Positions 35,750-45,535 are shown, counted from the stretch's first letter. The stretch: 64,000 bases of DNA from Sphingobium sp. KCTC 72723 (GCF_014280435.1 NZ_CP060388.1:1-64000); one strand, 5' to 3'. Program-made: numbers and translations. Notes: generated from the sequence alone by a model not told the origin.

Positions 35750-36460
35750 ATGGTGAACAAGCTATACCCCGATGCGGCGTCCGCGCTGGAAGGCCTGCTC
35801 TTTGACGGAATGCACCTGTGTGCAGGCGGTTTTGGCCTGTGCGGTATTCCCGAACGGCTGATCGACGCGATTCGCGACAATGGCGTCAAGGATCTGACCA
35901 TCGCCTCCAACAATGCCGGAATCGACGGCGAAGGGCTGGGCAAGCTGCTGCGCACCCGGCAGGTCAGGAAAATGATCTCCTCCTATGTCGGCGAGAATAA
36001 GGAATTTGAACGCCAATATCTGGCAGGCGAGCTGGAAGTCGAATTCTGCCCGCAAGGGACTCTGGCCGAACGCTGCCGTGCAGGCGGGGCGGGCATCCCC
36101 GGCTTCTACACCAAAACGGGCGTCGGCACGGAAGTGGCGAAGGGCAAGGAAGTCAAGAATTTCGACGGGCAGGATTATATCCTGGAACGCGGCATCTTTG
36201 CCGATGTCGCGATCATCAAGGGGTGGAAAGCGGACGAAAGCGGCAACCTGATCTTCCGCAAGACCGCCCGCAATTTCAACCAGCCGATGGCGACCGCCGC
36301 GAAAATCTGCATCGCCGAAGTCGAGGAAGTGGTGCCGGTCGGCAGCATGAACCCGGACGCGATCCACTTGCCCGGCATTTACGTCAAGCGCATGATCATC
36401 GGCGCGCCCTATGACAAGAAGATCGAGTTTCGCACCGTGAGGCAGCGAGAAGCGGCGTGA
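35750..36460 (+). CDS. scoA: CoA-transferase subunit A (succinyl-CoA:3-ketoacid type)
   Basis: 236 residues with the class I CoA-transferase alpha motif GGFGLCGIPERLI (about residues 24-36), plus NNAGIDGEGLG, GENKEFERQYLAGELEVEF and GAGIPGFYTKTGVGT. With ScoB it moves CoA between succinyl-CoA and 3-oxoacids. Start at 35750 has a strong AGGAGG site nine bases upstream. The end overlaps the phosphatase start, which in turn abuts scoB. Confidence 0.94.
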   Translation: MVNKLYPDAASALEGLLFDGMHLCAGGFGLCGIPERLIDAIRDNGVKDLTIASNNAGIDGEGLGKLLRTRQVRKMISSYVGENKEFERQYLAGELEVEFCPQGTLAERCRAGGAGIPGFYTKTGVGTEVAKGKEVKNFDGQDYILERGIFADVAIIKGWKADESGNLIFRKTARNFNQPMATAAKICIAEVEEVVPVGSMNPDAIHLPGIYVKRMIIGAPYDKKIEFRTVRQREAA

Positions 36461-37335
36461 TGGCAGTGGCCCTGCGCGCGGTTACGGTGGCATTGTCGCT
36501 GACGATGCTCGCCGCCTGCGCGCCCACCCCGCAACCGATCGCCCCGCCGCCCCCCGATCCGCCTGCCGGGATGCAATATCTCTACGGGTCGGGCGAAGCG
36601 GCGGCGCTGTCGGTGCAGGCGTTCCGCGCGCTGGCGTCTTATGCCACCGCGACCGCCAAGGCGCGCCCGCAAGCGTCCGTCGTGCTGGCACAGGGTGCGT
36701 CGCTCGATCAGCCGCGCTTCGTGCCGTGCGGGACCAAGCCTTTCGCCGCCGTGTTCGATGTCGATGAAACCGTGCTGCTGAACATCGGCTACGAATATCA
36801 CGACGCCCGGTCGGGCAAGGGCTATGACGAAGCGGCGTGGGATGCGTGGGAACGAACCGGCGCAGGCGCGGTCGGCCCCGTGCCGGGCGCGGTGGAGGCA
36901 CTGGCGCAATTGCGCGCAGCAGGCGTGACCGTGATCTTCAACACCAACCGCGCATCCGCCAACGCAGCCGCCACCGCGCAGGCGATCCGCGCCGCCGGGC
37001 TTGGCGAAGCGGTGCATGGCCAGACCTTGTTTCTGAAGGGCGACGACGCGACCGGATCGGCCAAGGATGGCCGCCGCGCGACGATTGCAGCCCGCTATTG
37101 CGTCATCGCGCTGGGCGGCGACCAGCTGGGCGATTTTTCCGACCTGTTCAACGCGCCGCAACCTGTCGCAGCGCGCCGGGCGGCAACGCTTGCCGCCCCG
37201 ATCGCTGCATTATGGGGCCGGGGCTGGTTCGCCTTGCCCAACCCGGTCTATGGCAGCGGCCTCAAGGGCGGCTTTGACGATATTTTTCCAGTGGATAAAA
37301 GGTGGGCCATGCCCGCCGATGGGGAGACGCGATAA
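36460..37335 (+). CDS. Lipoprotein acid phosphatase, HAD class B/C type
   Basis: 291 residues with a lipobox ([11 protein letters not shown]), so surface- or periplasm-anchored. HAD phosphatase motifs: [12 protein letters not shown] (catalytic Asp-x-Asp), [10 protein letters not shown], and [13 protein letters not shown]. It resembles the e(P4)/acid phosphatase B group that dephosphorylates small phosphoesters such as nucleotides. GTG at 36457 (one codon earlier) overlaps the scoA stop; the stop TAATG overlaps the scoB start. A phosphatase between the two subunits of one enzyme is unusual. Confidence 0.88.
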   Translation: MAVALRAVTVALSLTMLAACAPTPQPIAPPPPDPPAGMQYLYGSGEAAALSVQAFRALASYATATAKARPQASVVLAQGASLDQPRFVPCGTKPFAAVFDVDETVLLNIGYEYHDARSGKGYDEAAWDAWERTGAGAVGPVPGAVEALAQLRAAGVTVIFNTNRASANAAATAQAIRAAGLGEAVHGQTLFLKGDDATGSAKDGRRATIAARYCVIALGGDQLGDFSDLFNAPQPVAARRAATLAAPIAALWGRGWFALPNPVYGSGLKGGFDDIFPVDKRWAMPADGETR

Positions 37336-37970
37336 TGGCCTGGACTCGTGACGAAATGGCGGCCCGCGCCGCGACCGAATTGCAGGATGGCTTCTACGTC
37401 AATCTGGGGATCGGCATCCCGACGCTGGTCGCCAACCATATTCCCGCTGGCGTGGAAGTCACGCTCCAGTCCGAAAACGGGATGCTGGGCATCGGACCCT
37501 TCCCGTTCGAGGGGGAGGAAGATGCCGACCTCATCAATGCGGGCAAGCAGACGATCAGCGAATTGCCGCAGACTGCCTATTTCAGCTCGTCCGACAGTTT
37601 CGCCATGATCCGGGGCGGGCATATTGACCTCACCGTGCTGGGCGCGATGGAAGTCGCGGAAAATGGCGACATCGCCAACTGGATGATCCCCGGCAAGATG
37701 ATCAAGGGCATGGGCGGCGCGATGGATCTGGTCGCGGGCGTCAAGAAGATCATCGTGGTCATGGAACATACGTCCAAGAACGGCGATCCCAAATTCATCC
37801 CGTCCTGCACTTTGCCGCTGACCGGCAAGAATGTGGTCGACATGATCGTGACGGATCTGTGCGTGTTCCGCCGTCCTGACCATGACAGCCCGTTCAAGCT
37901 GGTCGAACTGGCCCCCGGCGTCACGGCGGAGGACATCGCTGCCAAGACGACCGCGCATTACATAGTCTGA
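37335..37970 (+). CDS. scoB: CoA-transferase subunit B (succinyl-CoA:3-ketoacid type)
   Basis: 211 residues. The catalytic glutamate is in [13 protein letters not shown] (Glu about residue 47), with [16 protein letters not shown] before it and [14 protein letters not shown] after it. Partner of scoA; the pair is separated by the phosphatase gene but all three overlap, so they are one translation unit. Followed 10 bp later by the HIT gene. Confidence 0.95.
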   Translation: MAWTRDEMAARAATELQDGFYVNLGIGIPTLVANHIPAGVEVTLQSENGMLGIGPFPFEGEEDADLINAGKQTISELPQTAYFSSSDSFAMIRGGHIDLTVLGAMEVAENGDIANWMIPGKMIKGMGGAMDLVAGVKKIIVVMEHTSKNGDPKFIPSCTLPLTGKNVVDMIVTDLCVFRRPDHDSPFKLVELAPGVTAEDIAAKTTAHYIV

Positions 37971-37980
37971 AAGCTGTTCC

Positions 37981-38421
37981 ATGAGCCTTGATGGCATTTA
38001 TGACGTGGCCAACCCCTTCGCGCTGATCGTGGCGGGGAAAATCCCTTCGACCAAGCTGTATGAGGATGACCATACGTTGGCCTTCCTCGACATACAGCCG
38101 CAGTCGAAGGGCCACGCCCTGGTCATTTCCAAATGGTCGAAGGCGCGCAACATATTGGAGATCGAGCCGGACGCACTGGTGCAGGTGATGGCCACGGTGC
38201 AGAAAGTCGCGCGCGCCATCCGCACGGCGCTCGACCCCGACGGGCTGCACATCGCCCAATTCAACGGCGCACCGGCGGGGCAGACGGTGTTCCACCTGCA
38301 TGTTCATATCGTGCCGCGCTGGGTCGGCGGGGCGACGGGCTTTTCCGATCATGGTCAGGGTGGCTTTGCCGATCCGGCCGATCTGGAAGCGCTGGCGACC
38401 GGGATTCGCGCGCAGCTTTGA
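37981..38421 (+). CDS. HIT-family nucleotide hydrolase/transferase
   Basis: 146-residue histidine-triad protein; catalytic motif HLHVHIVPRW (about residues 103-112) preceded by HIAQFNGAPAGQTVF. Members hydrolyse nucleoside phosphoramidates or AMP conjugates (HinT-like). N-terminal NPFALIVAGKIPSTKLYEDD is typical. Close spacing to scoB suggests cotranscription. Confidence 0.94.
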   Translation: MSLDGIYDVANPFALIVAGKIPSTKLYEDDHTLAFLDIQPQSKGHALVISKWSKARNILEIEPDALVQVMATVQKVARAIRTALDPDGLHIAQFNGAPAGQTVFHLHVHIVPRWVGGATGFSDHGQGGFADPADLEALATGIRAQL

Positions 38422-38461
38422 TGCCCCCGATGATTGCTCCTGTTTCGATGCGGATCGCCCC

Positions 38462-39757
38462 ATGGCGCTAAAACCCTTCAAGGCGCCCGGCGCGCGGCTG
38501 GCGCTGCGGTCCAAGCCGCGCGGCAAGGGGCGCGAGGGGCCGCTCGGCGATACCGAGGTGATCCTCGACATATCCCGGCTGCTGTCGCGCAGCTTTCATC
38601 CCACGCCCACCGGCATCGACCGGGTCGAATATATCTACGCCCGCGAATTGCTGGACCGGATGCCCGACCGGCTGTCCTTTGCGGCGGTCCATCCGGCGGG
38701 GGGCTATTATGGACGGCTGGACCCGGCGGCAGTGCGACAGTTCCTGGCCTTTACCGCCGCGCGATGGCGCAATGTGGGCGCTTACGACAAGAAAACTGGC
38801 AGGGCAGCGGCAATTCGCCAGATGTTCGCGCTGCGCCCGCGCGCCATACCCCCGGCCGTCGGGCCGCGCATCTATTTGCAGGTGTCGCCCCACCATCTGG
38901 ACGACACCGATCAGGTGGGGGAGATTTTGCGGGCGGAGGGCGCGCAATTCGTGACGCTGGCGCATGATGTCATTCCGCTCAGCCATCCCGAATTTGCCCG
39001 GCCCAATGGCGCGGACGAACATCGCGCACGGGTGCGGACGATCGATGCTCATGCCAGCGGTATCATCGGCAACAGTCAGGCGACGATCGACGCGCTGGAA
39101 CCGCATATGGCGCATGGCTATGCCGGGCGGGCGATCCGCGTCGCCCATTTCGGCGCTGACGCCCCCGACATGTTCGGGGGCAGCGATCATCCAATTCCCG
39201 AACGGCCCTATTTCGTCTATATATCGACCATCGAGCCGCGCAAAAATCACCTGCTGCTGCTCAACATCTGGCGGCGGCTGATCGAAACGCTGGGCGACGC
39301 CGCGCCCATGCTGGTGCTGATCGGGCGGCGCGGCTGGGAAAATGAAAATGTCATCGACATGCTGGACCGCGCCGACATTCTGCGCGGCCATGTGATCGAG
39401 GCGGGCGAATTGCCCGACGGCCCGATGCAGCAACTGGTCGCGGGATCGCGGGCCATGCTGATGCCGTCCTTCATCGAAGGGTTCGGTATGCCGGTGGTCG
39501 AAGCGCTGAGCGCGAAGATACCCGTGATATGCAGCGATATTGCGGCGCATCGCGAAGTGGGCGGTGACGCGCCCGATTATCTCGATCCACTCGACGGGCT
39601 GGGCTGGATGCGGATCATAGAGCAGTATAGCCATGCCGATTCCCCGGAACGCGCGGCGCAACAGCAACGGATCGCCCACTGGCGCGCGCCCACCTGGCCC
39701 GATTATTTCGACATCGTCATCGACCTGTTGCAAGAGGTAACAGCTTCTGTTTCTTGA
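38462..39757 (+). CDS. Glycosyltransferase, GT4-like
   Basis: 431 residues. The C-terminal half has the GT-B donor-binding pattern: YISTIEPRKNHLLLLNIWRRL, LIGRRGWENENV and the SFIEGFGMPVVEALSAKIPV block with the E-x7-E element. N-terminal half begins SRLLSRSFHPTPTGIDRVEY, as in capsule/O-antigen transferases. Start at 38462 (MALKPFK). It is immediately followed by the KpsC-like and KpsS-like genes, so a role in capsule or surface glycan assembly is inferred; sugar specificity is unknown. Confidence 0.88.
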   Translation: MALKPFKAPGARLALRSKPRGKGREGPLGDTEVILDISRLLSRSFHPTPTGIDRVEYIYARELLDRMPDRLSFAAVHPAGGYYGRLDPAAVRQFLAFTAARWRNVGAYDKKTGRAAAIRQMFALRPRAIPPAVGPRIYLQVSPHHLDDTDQVGEILRAEGAQFVTLAHDVIPLSHPEFARPNGADEHRARVRTIDAHASGIIGNSQATIDALEPHMAHGYAGRAIRVAHFGADAPDMFGGSDHPIPERPYFVYISTIEPRKNHLLLLNIWRRLIETLGDAAPMLVLIGRRGWENENVIDMLDRADILRGHVIEAGELPDGPMQQLVAGSRAMLMPSFIEGFGMPVVEALSAKIPVICSDIAAHREVGGDAPDYLDPLDGLGWMRIIEQYSHADSPERAAQQQRIAHWRAPTWPDYFDIVIDLLQEVTASVS

Positions 39758-39825
39758 CCTTGGCTCCACCCGCGCCCATGGACGGTAGGGATGACGACAA
39801 TAGTGACAGTGTCGCGGAACATCGC

Positions 39826-41463
39826 ATGACCCGTCTTTCTTTCCTGCGGTCGCCGCCTTTCCCCGGCATTGCTCCCACCATAGCGATGATCAGCACCCCC
39901 CTGATGGCAGCAGAGGCGCGGCCGGACATTTCGGATGCGCTGCTCGATCAACTGGCGGCGGCGGCGGTCGGCGGCGACTTTTGGGGGCAACGGCCAGAAG
40001 GATTGCACCTGATCGCGCGGCAGGGGGTGCCAGTCGCGCCTGAACGCATGGCGGGGTTGCAGTCCCAACAGATCGGCATCCTGCCCGGCGACGCTGCCTT
40101 CGCGGCTGGGATGTCGGGGCGTCTGTTGCTCCGGTCGTGCGATCCATGGGCGCTTGTGCGCAATGCGCGGTCGGTTCATGCGGTGGCGGACGATGATCTG
40201 GCGATCGTGGCCGGGTTGCTGGGCGTGCCAGTGTTCGGGCCGGACCTGCTGCCCATCCATGCCGACCGATTGCGGCAGGCGGCGCGCGACGCCGTAGCGG
40301 GGGCCAGCTATCGCGACTGTTTTACCGGGCAGGCGGTCGGCCCGGCCGATGTGATCGCGCAACTGGCCGACTGGCGCGCGCATATCGACGGCAATCGCGG
40401 CATCGTGGCGGCCAGCGGCATGGCCTTCTGGAAACGCGAAGCGATGCGCCATTTCCTGTGGGACGGCACAACGTCCCCGCCCTTCCTGTCAGGGACTAGG
40501 GGTCTGGCGCGCGCACGGCGGGATCAGGGCGCAGTGGCGATCTGGCCATCGCGTGTCCCTGCCTCCCTTCCGGCGGAGGCGCAGGCGGCAGGCGTGCCGC
40601 TGGCGCGGGTGGAGGATGGCTTCCTGCGGTCGCGCGGCCTTGGCGCGGCGCTGCATCCGCCCGGATCCGTCGTGGTGGACCGCACGGGCATCTATTATGA
40701 TGCGACGGCGGCCAGCGATCTGGAAACATTATTGGCCACGCAACACTTCTCGGCTGCGCTGATCGATCGGGCGCGACATTTGCGCGCGCGCGTCTGCGCG
40801 ACCGGCGTGACCAAATATGGGCCGGGTGGCGGGCAGATGATCGACCTGCCCGTCGGGCGGCGCACGATATTGGCGGTCGGCCAGGTCGATGACGACATGT
40901 CGGTGCGGCTGGGCGGCGCGGGGATCGGCGGCAATCAGGACTTTCTGGCCCGCGTGCGGCAGGCTGAACCGGATGCGTGGATCGTCTATCGCCCGCATCC
41001 CGACGTGCAGGCCGGGCATCGCAAGGGGCATCTGAGCGACGCGGTGGTGATGCGCCACGCCGATTGCATCGACACCGGATCGCCATTGATGGAACTGGTC
41101 CAGGCAGTCGATGGCGTCCATGTCCTCTCCTCGCTCACAGGTTTTGAGGCGCTGATGCGCGGCCGGCCGGTCAGCGTGCATGGGATGCCTTTCTACGCCG
41201 GATGGGGTCTGACCCGCGATCTGGCGGAACCGTCCGTGCGGCGGGGACGACGATTGGATATAGATCAACTTGTCGCTGCCGCCCTCATTCTCTACCCTCG
41301 TTATCTTGATCCGGTTACGCGGTTGCCATGCCGTCCTGAATTGATGGTGGATCGGATTGCAGACGGGTTTGCCACGCCGATGACGTGGATGATCAGGATG
41401 CGGGTGTTGCAGGGAAAGTTGCGAAGATTTATGACTTTGTTCGCCGAGTTTTTCCATGGTTGA
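39826..41463 (+). CDS. KpsC-like capsule polysaccharide protein
   Basis: 545 residues. KpsC makes the poly-Kdo linker that joins capsule polysaccharide to its lipid anchor, and normally has two related glycosyltransferase modules (about 670 residues). Here the C-terminal module is clear: VEDGFLRSRGLGAALHPPGS (about 263), DRTGIYYDA, YRPHPDVQAGHR and SVHGMPFYAGWGLTRD (about 456). The N-terminal ~240 residues keep the tail of the first module but no DGFLRS motif. Starts at TTG 39754 or ATG 39778 are possible; ATG 39826 gives FLRSPPFPG. Its end overlaps the KpsS-like start by 8 bp. Confidence 0.85.
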   Translation: MTRLSFLRSPPFPGIAPTIAMISTPLMAAEARPDISDALLDQLAAAAVGGDFWGQRPEGLHLIARQGVPVAPERMAGLQSQQIGILPGDAAFAAGMSGRLLLRSCDPWALVRNARSVHAVADDDLAIVAGLLGVPVFGPDLLPIHADRLRQAARDAVAGASYRDCFTGQAVGPADVIAQLADWRAHIDGNRGIVAASGMAFWKREAMRHFLWDGTTSPPFLSGTRGLARARRDQGAVAIWPSRVPASLPAEAQAAGVPLARVEDGFLRSRGLGAALHPPGSVVVDRTGIYYDATAASDLETLLATQHFSAALIDRARHLRARVCATGVTKYGPGGGQMIDLPVGRRTILAVGQVDDDMSVRLGGAGIGGNQDFLARVRQAEPDAWIVYRPHPDVQAGHRKGHLSDAVVMRHADCIDTGSPLMELVQAVDGVHVLSSLTGFEALMRGRPVSVHGMPFYAGWGLTRDLAEPSVRRGRRLDIDQLVAAALILYPRYLDPVTRLPCRPELMVDRIADGFATPMTWMIRMRVLQGKLRRFMTLFAEFFHG

Positions 41464-42724
41464 TCGCCGCTCCAAGACTTTCCTGTTCCTGCAAGGCCCG
41501 CATGGACCTTATTTCGCGATGCTGGCCGACGCGCTGCGCAGCCGGGGGCATCGCGCGTTGCGGATCAACATCAATGGCGGGGACAAGGTGGACTGGCCCG
41601 GCGAAGCGGCCGATTATCGCGGCACATTTCGCAACTGGCCGCTCTATTTCGACGATTTCGTCGTCAATCATGGCGTGACGGACCTTATCCTCTACGGCGA
41701 TTGCCGCCCCTATCATACGTCGGCCCATGGCATGGCCCGGCTGCGCAACCTGCGCGTCCATGTCGTGGAGGAAGGCTATATCCGGCCCGATTTCCTGACG
41801 TTGCAGGATGATGGCGTGAACGGCAATTCGACCCTGCCACTCGACCCGCAATGGTATCTGGATCAGGCAGGGGCGTTGCCCGATTATGATCCGACCATGG
41901 CACCAGTGCCGTCCACGTTCCGGGCGCGGGCGCGCAACACGATGCGCAACGGCCTGGCTGCTGCATTGATGCGGCCCTATTTCCCTTTCTACAACACGCA
42001 CCGGCCCCACAGCTTCCTGATGGAATCGATCGCCTGGTGCTACAAGCTGATCAAGCGCAAGAGCGACCGGCGCCGGTCGGCCAGCGCGTGGGCAAGCGTG
42101 CGCGACCGGCCCTATTTCGCGCTGCCGCTGCAACTCAATTCCGACTATCAGATCCGCGTCCATTCGCCCTTTGGCAATATGCGCGCGGCCCTGCGCTTCG
42201 TGATCAAGAGCTTTGCCGAACAGGCGCCTGCCCATGTCTGCCTGGTGATCAAGCGGCATCCGCTCGATCCGGGGCTTGTGTCGTGGAGCCGCCTGACCCG
42301 GCGGCTGGCGATCCATTATGGGGTGAAGGACAGGATCGTCTACCTCGCCGACTGGGACATCGCCGAAGTCGTGGAAAAATCGGTGGGCGTAGTGACGGTC
42401 AACAGCACCGTCGGCACGCTGGCGCTCAATAGCGGTCGGCCGGTGATGGTGTTGGGCCATGCGGTCTACAAAGTGCCGGGCGTGGTGCATGAATCGAGCC
42501 TGGACGATTTCTGGTCCGCACCGCGCAAGCCGGACATGAAGCTATATTCCGCATTTCGGCGCGTACTGGTCGATCGCTGCCTCATCCGTGGCGGGTTGCT
42601 GAGCGATCAGGGGTTGCAGATGCTGGTCGACAATGCCGTCGACCGGCTGGTCAAGGACCGGGTGCAAAGCGGCGTGCTGGTGCAGATCGGCGCGCGCAGG
42701 CGTGCGCAAGCCAACCTGTTTTAG
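41456..42724 (+). CDS. KpsS-like capsule polysaccharide protein
   Basis: 422 residues. KpsS adds the first beta-Kdo to phosphatidylglycerol at the base of group 2 capsules. Family pattern: FLFLQGPHGPYFAMLADALRS at the start, YGDCRPYH, VVEEGYIRPDFLTL, a basic FVIKRHPLDPG, and a C-terminal VTVNSTVGTLALNSGRPVMVLG. Length matches KpsS (about 390-420). Overlaps the KpsC-like gene by 8 bp and converges with the lipid kinase gene (4-bp overlap of stops). No kpsMTED export genes are in the window. Confidence 0.87.
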   Translation: MVDRRSKTFLFLQGPHGPYFAMLADALRSRGHRALRININGGDKVDWPGEAADYRGTFRNWPLYFDDFVVNHGVTDLILYGDCRPYHTSAHGMARLRNLRVHVVEEGYIRPDFLTLQDDGVNGNSTLPLDPQWYLDQAGALPDYDPTMAPVPSTFRARARNTMRNGLAAALMRPYFPFYNTHRPHSFLMESIAWCYKLIKRKSDRRRSASAWASVRDRPYFALPLQLNSDYQIRVHSPFGNMRAALRFVIKSFAEQAPAHVCLVIKRHPLDPGLVSWSRLTRRLAIHYGVKDRIVYLADWDIAEVVEKSVGVVTVNSTVGTLALNSGRPVMVLGHAVYKVPGVVHESSLDDFWSAPRKPDMKLYSAFRRVLVDRCLIRGGLLSDQGLQMLVDNAVDRLVKDRVQSGVLVQIGARRRAQANLF

Positions 42725-43689
42725 GCAGCCAGACGCAGGAACGGCACGGGCTGGGTGGAGCGCAGGACGATCGGGCGGCCTTCGGATGCTTCGAACAATT
42801 CCCCGTCCAGGATGACGCTGCTGTGATCGCCCTCGATGCGGATGGTGTCGCCCTGTTCCAGGTGGATGCCCTGCATCTTGCTCTTGCCCACGCGGCGGAA
42901 GATGCTGGCCCAGACGAGCCGCAGCAGGGCGGGCAGGCTCTGGTCCACCGCCATCAGCTTCATGTTGCCGCGCTGGCTGTCACCGGGATCGACGCCCAGC
43001 AGCAGCCGTTCCAGCGTCGTGACGATCAGGACGGAAAAGCGCCCCGCCAACTGGCCTTCTCGGATCAGGGATATGCTGACCGGACGGCTCGTCGGCGGCA
43101 GGAAGCGGTTGCGGATGCCGAAAAGGAGCGAAACCAGCACCGCGATTGCGGTAATGACATGGCTCAGGCCGTTCGACAGCCCCAGCGGATAGATCTGGTT
43201 GCGGCAATAAAGCATATAGTCGGCCAGCCCCGCACCGCCCAGAAACATGCCCAGCACCGGCCGGGTTTCGGCGCGACCATCGGACAGGGCGATCAGTTCG
43301 CGCGCCACGACATGGGGTTCCACACCCGCCTTGGCGATTTCCACGATGCGTTCCAGCGCCTTGATCGGGTCGCCATGGATGCCAAGGTCGAGTGCGATCA
43401 GGTTGGTCTTGCCATTGGGCAGCACCGCGATCGGCGGCACTTGGCCCTTGAAATGTTCACCCTGATATAGTTCGGTCAGCGACGCCTGCACCGTGCCGTC
43501 GCCGCCGTTGATGACGATGACGACGGGATCGACACGGGCGATGGTCTGGAATGCGCGGGCGATCTGATCGACATGTTCGACTTCATAATGGAAGATGTCG
43601 GGATTGCTGGCGCAATAGCTGCGCACGCGCGGAAGCGTCTGCCGGTTGCCCGTGGACTTTGGATTGGACAGAAGGGCGACGCAGACCAT
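42721..43689 (-). CDS. Diacylglycerol/lipid kinase-family protein (first copy)
   Basis: 322 residues with a DAGK catalytic domain: LLSNPKSTGNRQ, the nucleotide-binding VIVINGGDGTVQASL (about residue 60), IAVLPNGKTNLIALDLG, and a C-terminal domain. In this lineage such proteins may act on diacylglycerol or sphingoid lipids; the substrate is not decidable. A second, distant member lies at 49152-50060. The 3' end touches the KpsS-like gene. Confidence 0.87.
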   Translation of the reverse strand: MVCVALLSNPKSTGNRQTLPRVRSYCASNPDIFHYEVEHVDQIARAFQTIARVDPVVIVINGGDGTVQASLTELYQGEHFKGQVPPIAVLPNGKTNLIALDLGIHGDPIKALERIVEIAKAGVEPHVVARELIALSDGRAETRPVLGMFLGGAGLADYMLYCRNQIYPLGLSNGLSHVITAIAVLVSLLFGIRNRFLPPTSRPVSISLIREGQLAGRFSVLIVTTLERLLLGVDPGDSQRGNMKLMAVDQSLPALLRLVWASIFRRVGKSKMQGIHLEQGDTIRIEGDHSSVILDGELFEASEGRPIVLRSTQPVPFLRLAA

Positions 43690-43698
43690 GGTTTGGGA

Positions 43699-44193
43699 TC
43701 ACATATATTTGAGGTTGATCGTGATTTTCGTCACGCCGGGGCCTGCGTAGAAAGCAACCTTTTCGACACCGGGCTTGCCCAGGTTGAAAATGCTGATCGA
43801 CGGATTGTTGGAAAAACCGCCGCCGTCGCGCGATATGTCGGTCTTGCCATTGCCATCGCGGTCGTGCCGCACGGCGATGCCATATTTGCCCGGTTGCGGC
43901 ACGGGGACGCAAAAACGCATCGTGCCATTGGCCGGGCGTACCGGGGATTCGATCCGGTTTAGCCATTCGCCCTTTGTCAGCCATGCGTCGCGCGTGCCGG
44001 GGTAGGATTGCACCCGCACCTTGCCGGTCGTGGCAACAAAGCCACGCACATCGACCAGCACAGCCGGGCCTTTTCCGCCGGCGGTGCAGCGTTCCAGATC
44101 GTTCGCGATTTCCTGACCATGGGCCATCGCCGGGACGGTCGCGATCATCGCGGCCACCGACATCAGACCCACTGCAACTTTTACCATGACCAT
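43699..44193 (-). CDS. DUF2141 domain exported protein
   Basis: 164 residues with a signal peptide (MVMVKVAVGLMSVAAMIATVPAMA). The DUF2141 fold follows: VLVDVRGFVATTGKVRVQ, CVPVPQPGKYGIAVRHDRDG with a possible calcium-type DxDxNGKTD loop, FSNNPSIS. Function unknown; periplasmic. ATG 44193 has AGGAG 7 bases upstream. Lies 9 bp upstream of the lipid kinase gene on the same strand, suggesting an operon. Confidence 0.86.
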   Translation of the reverse strand: MVMVKVAVGLMSVAAMIATVPAMAHGQEIANDLERCTAGGKGPAVLVDVRGFVATTGKVRVQSYPGTRDAWLTKGEWLNRIESPVRPANGTMRFCVPVPQPGKYGIAVRHDRDGNGKTDISRDGGGFSNNPSISIFNLGKPGVEKVAFYAGPGVTKITINLKYM

Positions 44194-44323
44194 TAGACTC
44201 CTGGAAGCTATAGCCGCCCGACAAGGCCGGACGGACAAGCCCCTGTTCGCCCCACATTCTAGCCCGTCTGGATATGGGCGGGGTTTGCGGCCAAAACATG
44301 GTGATGGGACGACGACTTAGAGA
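44194..44323. promoter_or_regulatory. Divergent promoter region DUF2141 gene / lptF
   Basis: A 130-bp gap between two divergent starts. No confident promoter hexamers seen; called from orientation. Confidence 0.35.
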
Positions 44324-45532
44324 ATGCTGACCGCCACCGACCGTTATCTCGCCCGTCTGATCGCGGTGCCTATGCTCGGCACGCTGGTGATCGCTGCGAT
44401 GCTGCTTGTCCTCGACAAGATGCTCAGCCTGTTCGATTTCGTCGCGGCGGAAGGCGGGCCGGTCAGCGTGGTGTGGCGGATGCTGGCGAACATGCTCCCC
44501 GAATATCTCTCGCTTGGCATCCCGATCGGCCTGATGCTCGGCATCCTGCTGGCGTTCCGCAAGCTGGCATTGTCGTCCGAACTCGACGTTATGCGCGCGG
44601 TCGGCCTGTCCTACGGGCGGCTGCTGCGGGTGCCTTATATGTATGCGATTGCGCTGGCGCTGCTCAATTTCGGCATTGTCGGCTTCGTTCAGCCCCTGTC
44701 GCGCCATGCCTATGAAGCGCTGCGATTCGAATTGCGGTCCGGCGCGCTTGGCGCATCGATCAAGGTCGGGGAATTTACCAATCTGGGCAAACGTATGACG
44801 CTGCGGATCGAACGGAGCCTGGACGAGGGTCGTAATCTGCAAGGCATTTTCGTGCGTGCGATCAGCCGCGACGGTCAGTCGGTTGCGGTGACGGCGGCGC
44901 AGGGTACGTTCCTGGCGACCGATGATCCAGACGTCATCATTTTCCGCCTGCGCAACGGCGTGCTGGTCAATGACGCGCCCAAATATAAAACCCCGCGCAT
45001 CCTGTCTTTTTCCAGCCATGACCTGCCCATCGACCTGCCGCAGATCGAAAATTTCCGGGGCCGCGATGTCGACCGGGAAAAGACGATCCCCGAACTGATG
45101 GTCATCGGCCGCAGCCCGGCGACGCCGGAAAAGCTGAAGGACGAAGTGCGCGCCAATTTCCATTTCCGCATGGTCGAAGTGGTGTTCATGATGCTGCTGC
45201 CGCTGGCTGCGCTGGCCTTCGCCATTCCGCCCAAGCGATCGACATCGGCGCTGGGCGTTTTCCTGTCGATCATATTCATCGTCACCTATCATAAGATCAA
45301 CCAATATGGCGAAAGCGTCGGCGCGTTGGGCAAGGTGGACCCGATCATCGCGCTATGGGGTCCGTTCCTGATCGCGTCGGGGCTGGTCCTGTGGATGTAT
45401 CATGTCATCGCCAACCGGCCGGGCGGCCAGCCGATCGCAGCGCTGGAAGTCGCCTTTGCCAAGATCGGCAAGCAGATCGTGCGGCTGTTGCGGTTCGGGC
45501 GACGACGCACACCTTTGGAAGGGGAAGCCTGA
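44324..45532 (+). CDS. lptF: LptF-type permease of the lipopolysaccharide export ABC transporter
   Basis: 402 residues of the YjgP/YjgQ family. With LptG and LptB it extracts lipid from the inner membrane. N-terminal helix pair (RYLARLIAVPMLGTLVIAA), the conserved LPEYLSLGIPIGLMLGILLAF segment, LSSELDVMRAVGLSY coupling helix, a periplasmic jellyroll domain, then three C-terminal helices. First of two genes, 3 bp from lptG. In LPS-free sphingomonads the cargo could be a glycosphingolipid; that is inference. Confidence 0.94.
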   Translation: MLTATDRYLARLIAVPMLGTLVIAAMLLVLDKMLSLFDFVAAEGGPVSVVWRMLANMLPEYLSLGIPIGLMLGILLAFRKLALSSELDVMRAVGLSYGRLLRVPYMYAIALALLNFGIVGFVQPLSRHAYEALRFELRSGALGASIKVGEFTNLGKRMTLRIERSLDEGRNLQGIFVRAISRDGQSVAVTAAQGTFLATDDPDVIIFRLRNGVLVNDAPKYKTPRILSFSSHDLPIDLPQIENFRGRDVDREKTIPELMVIGRSPATPEKLKDEVRANFHFRMVEVVFMMLLPLAALAFAIPPKRSTSALGVFLSIIFIVTYHKINQYGESVGALGKVDPIIALWGPFLIASGLVLWMYHVIANRPGGQPIAALEVAFAKIGKQIVRLLRFGRRRTPLEGEA

Positions 45533-45535
45533 GCC

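Noticed and set aside
43583..45304. Minus-strand 573-codon frame over lptF and the DUF2141 gene
   Set aside because: Gln/Arg/His-rich translation without motifs; antisense to lptF.
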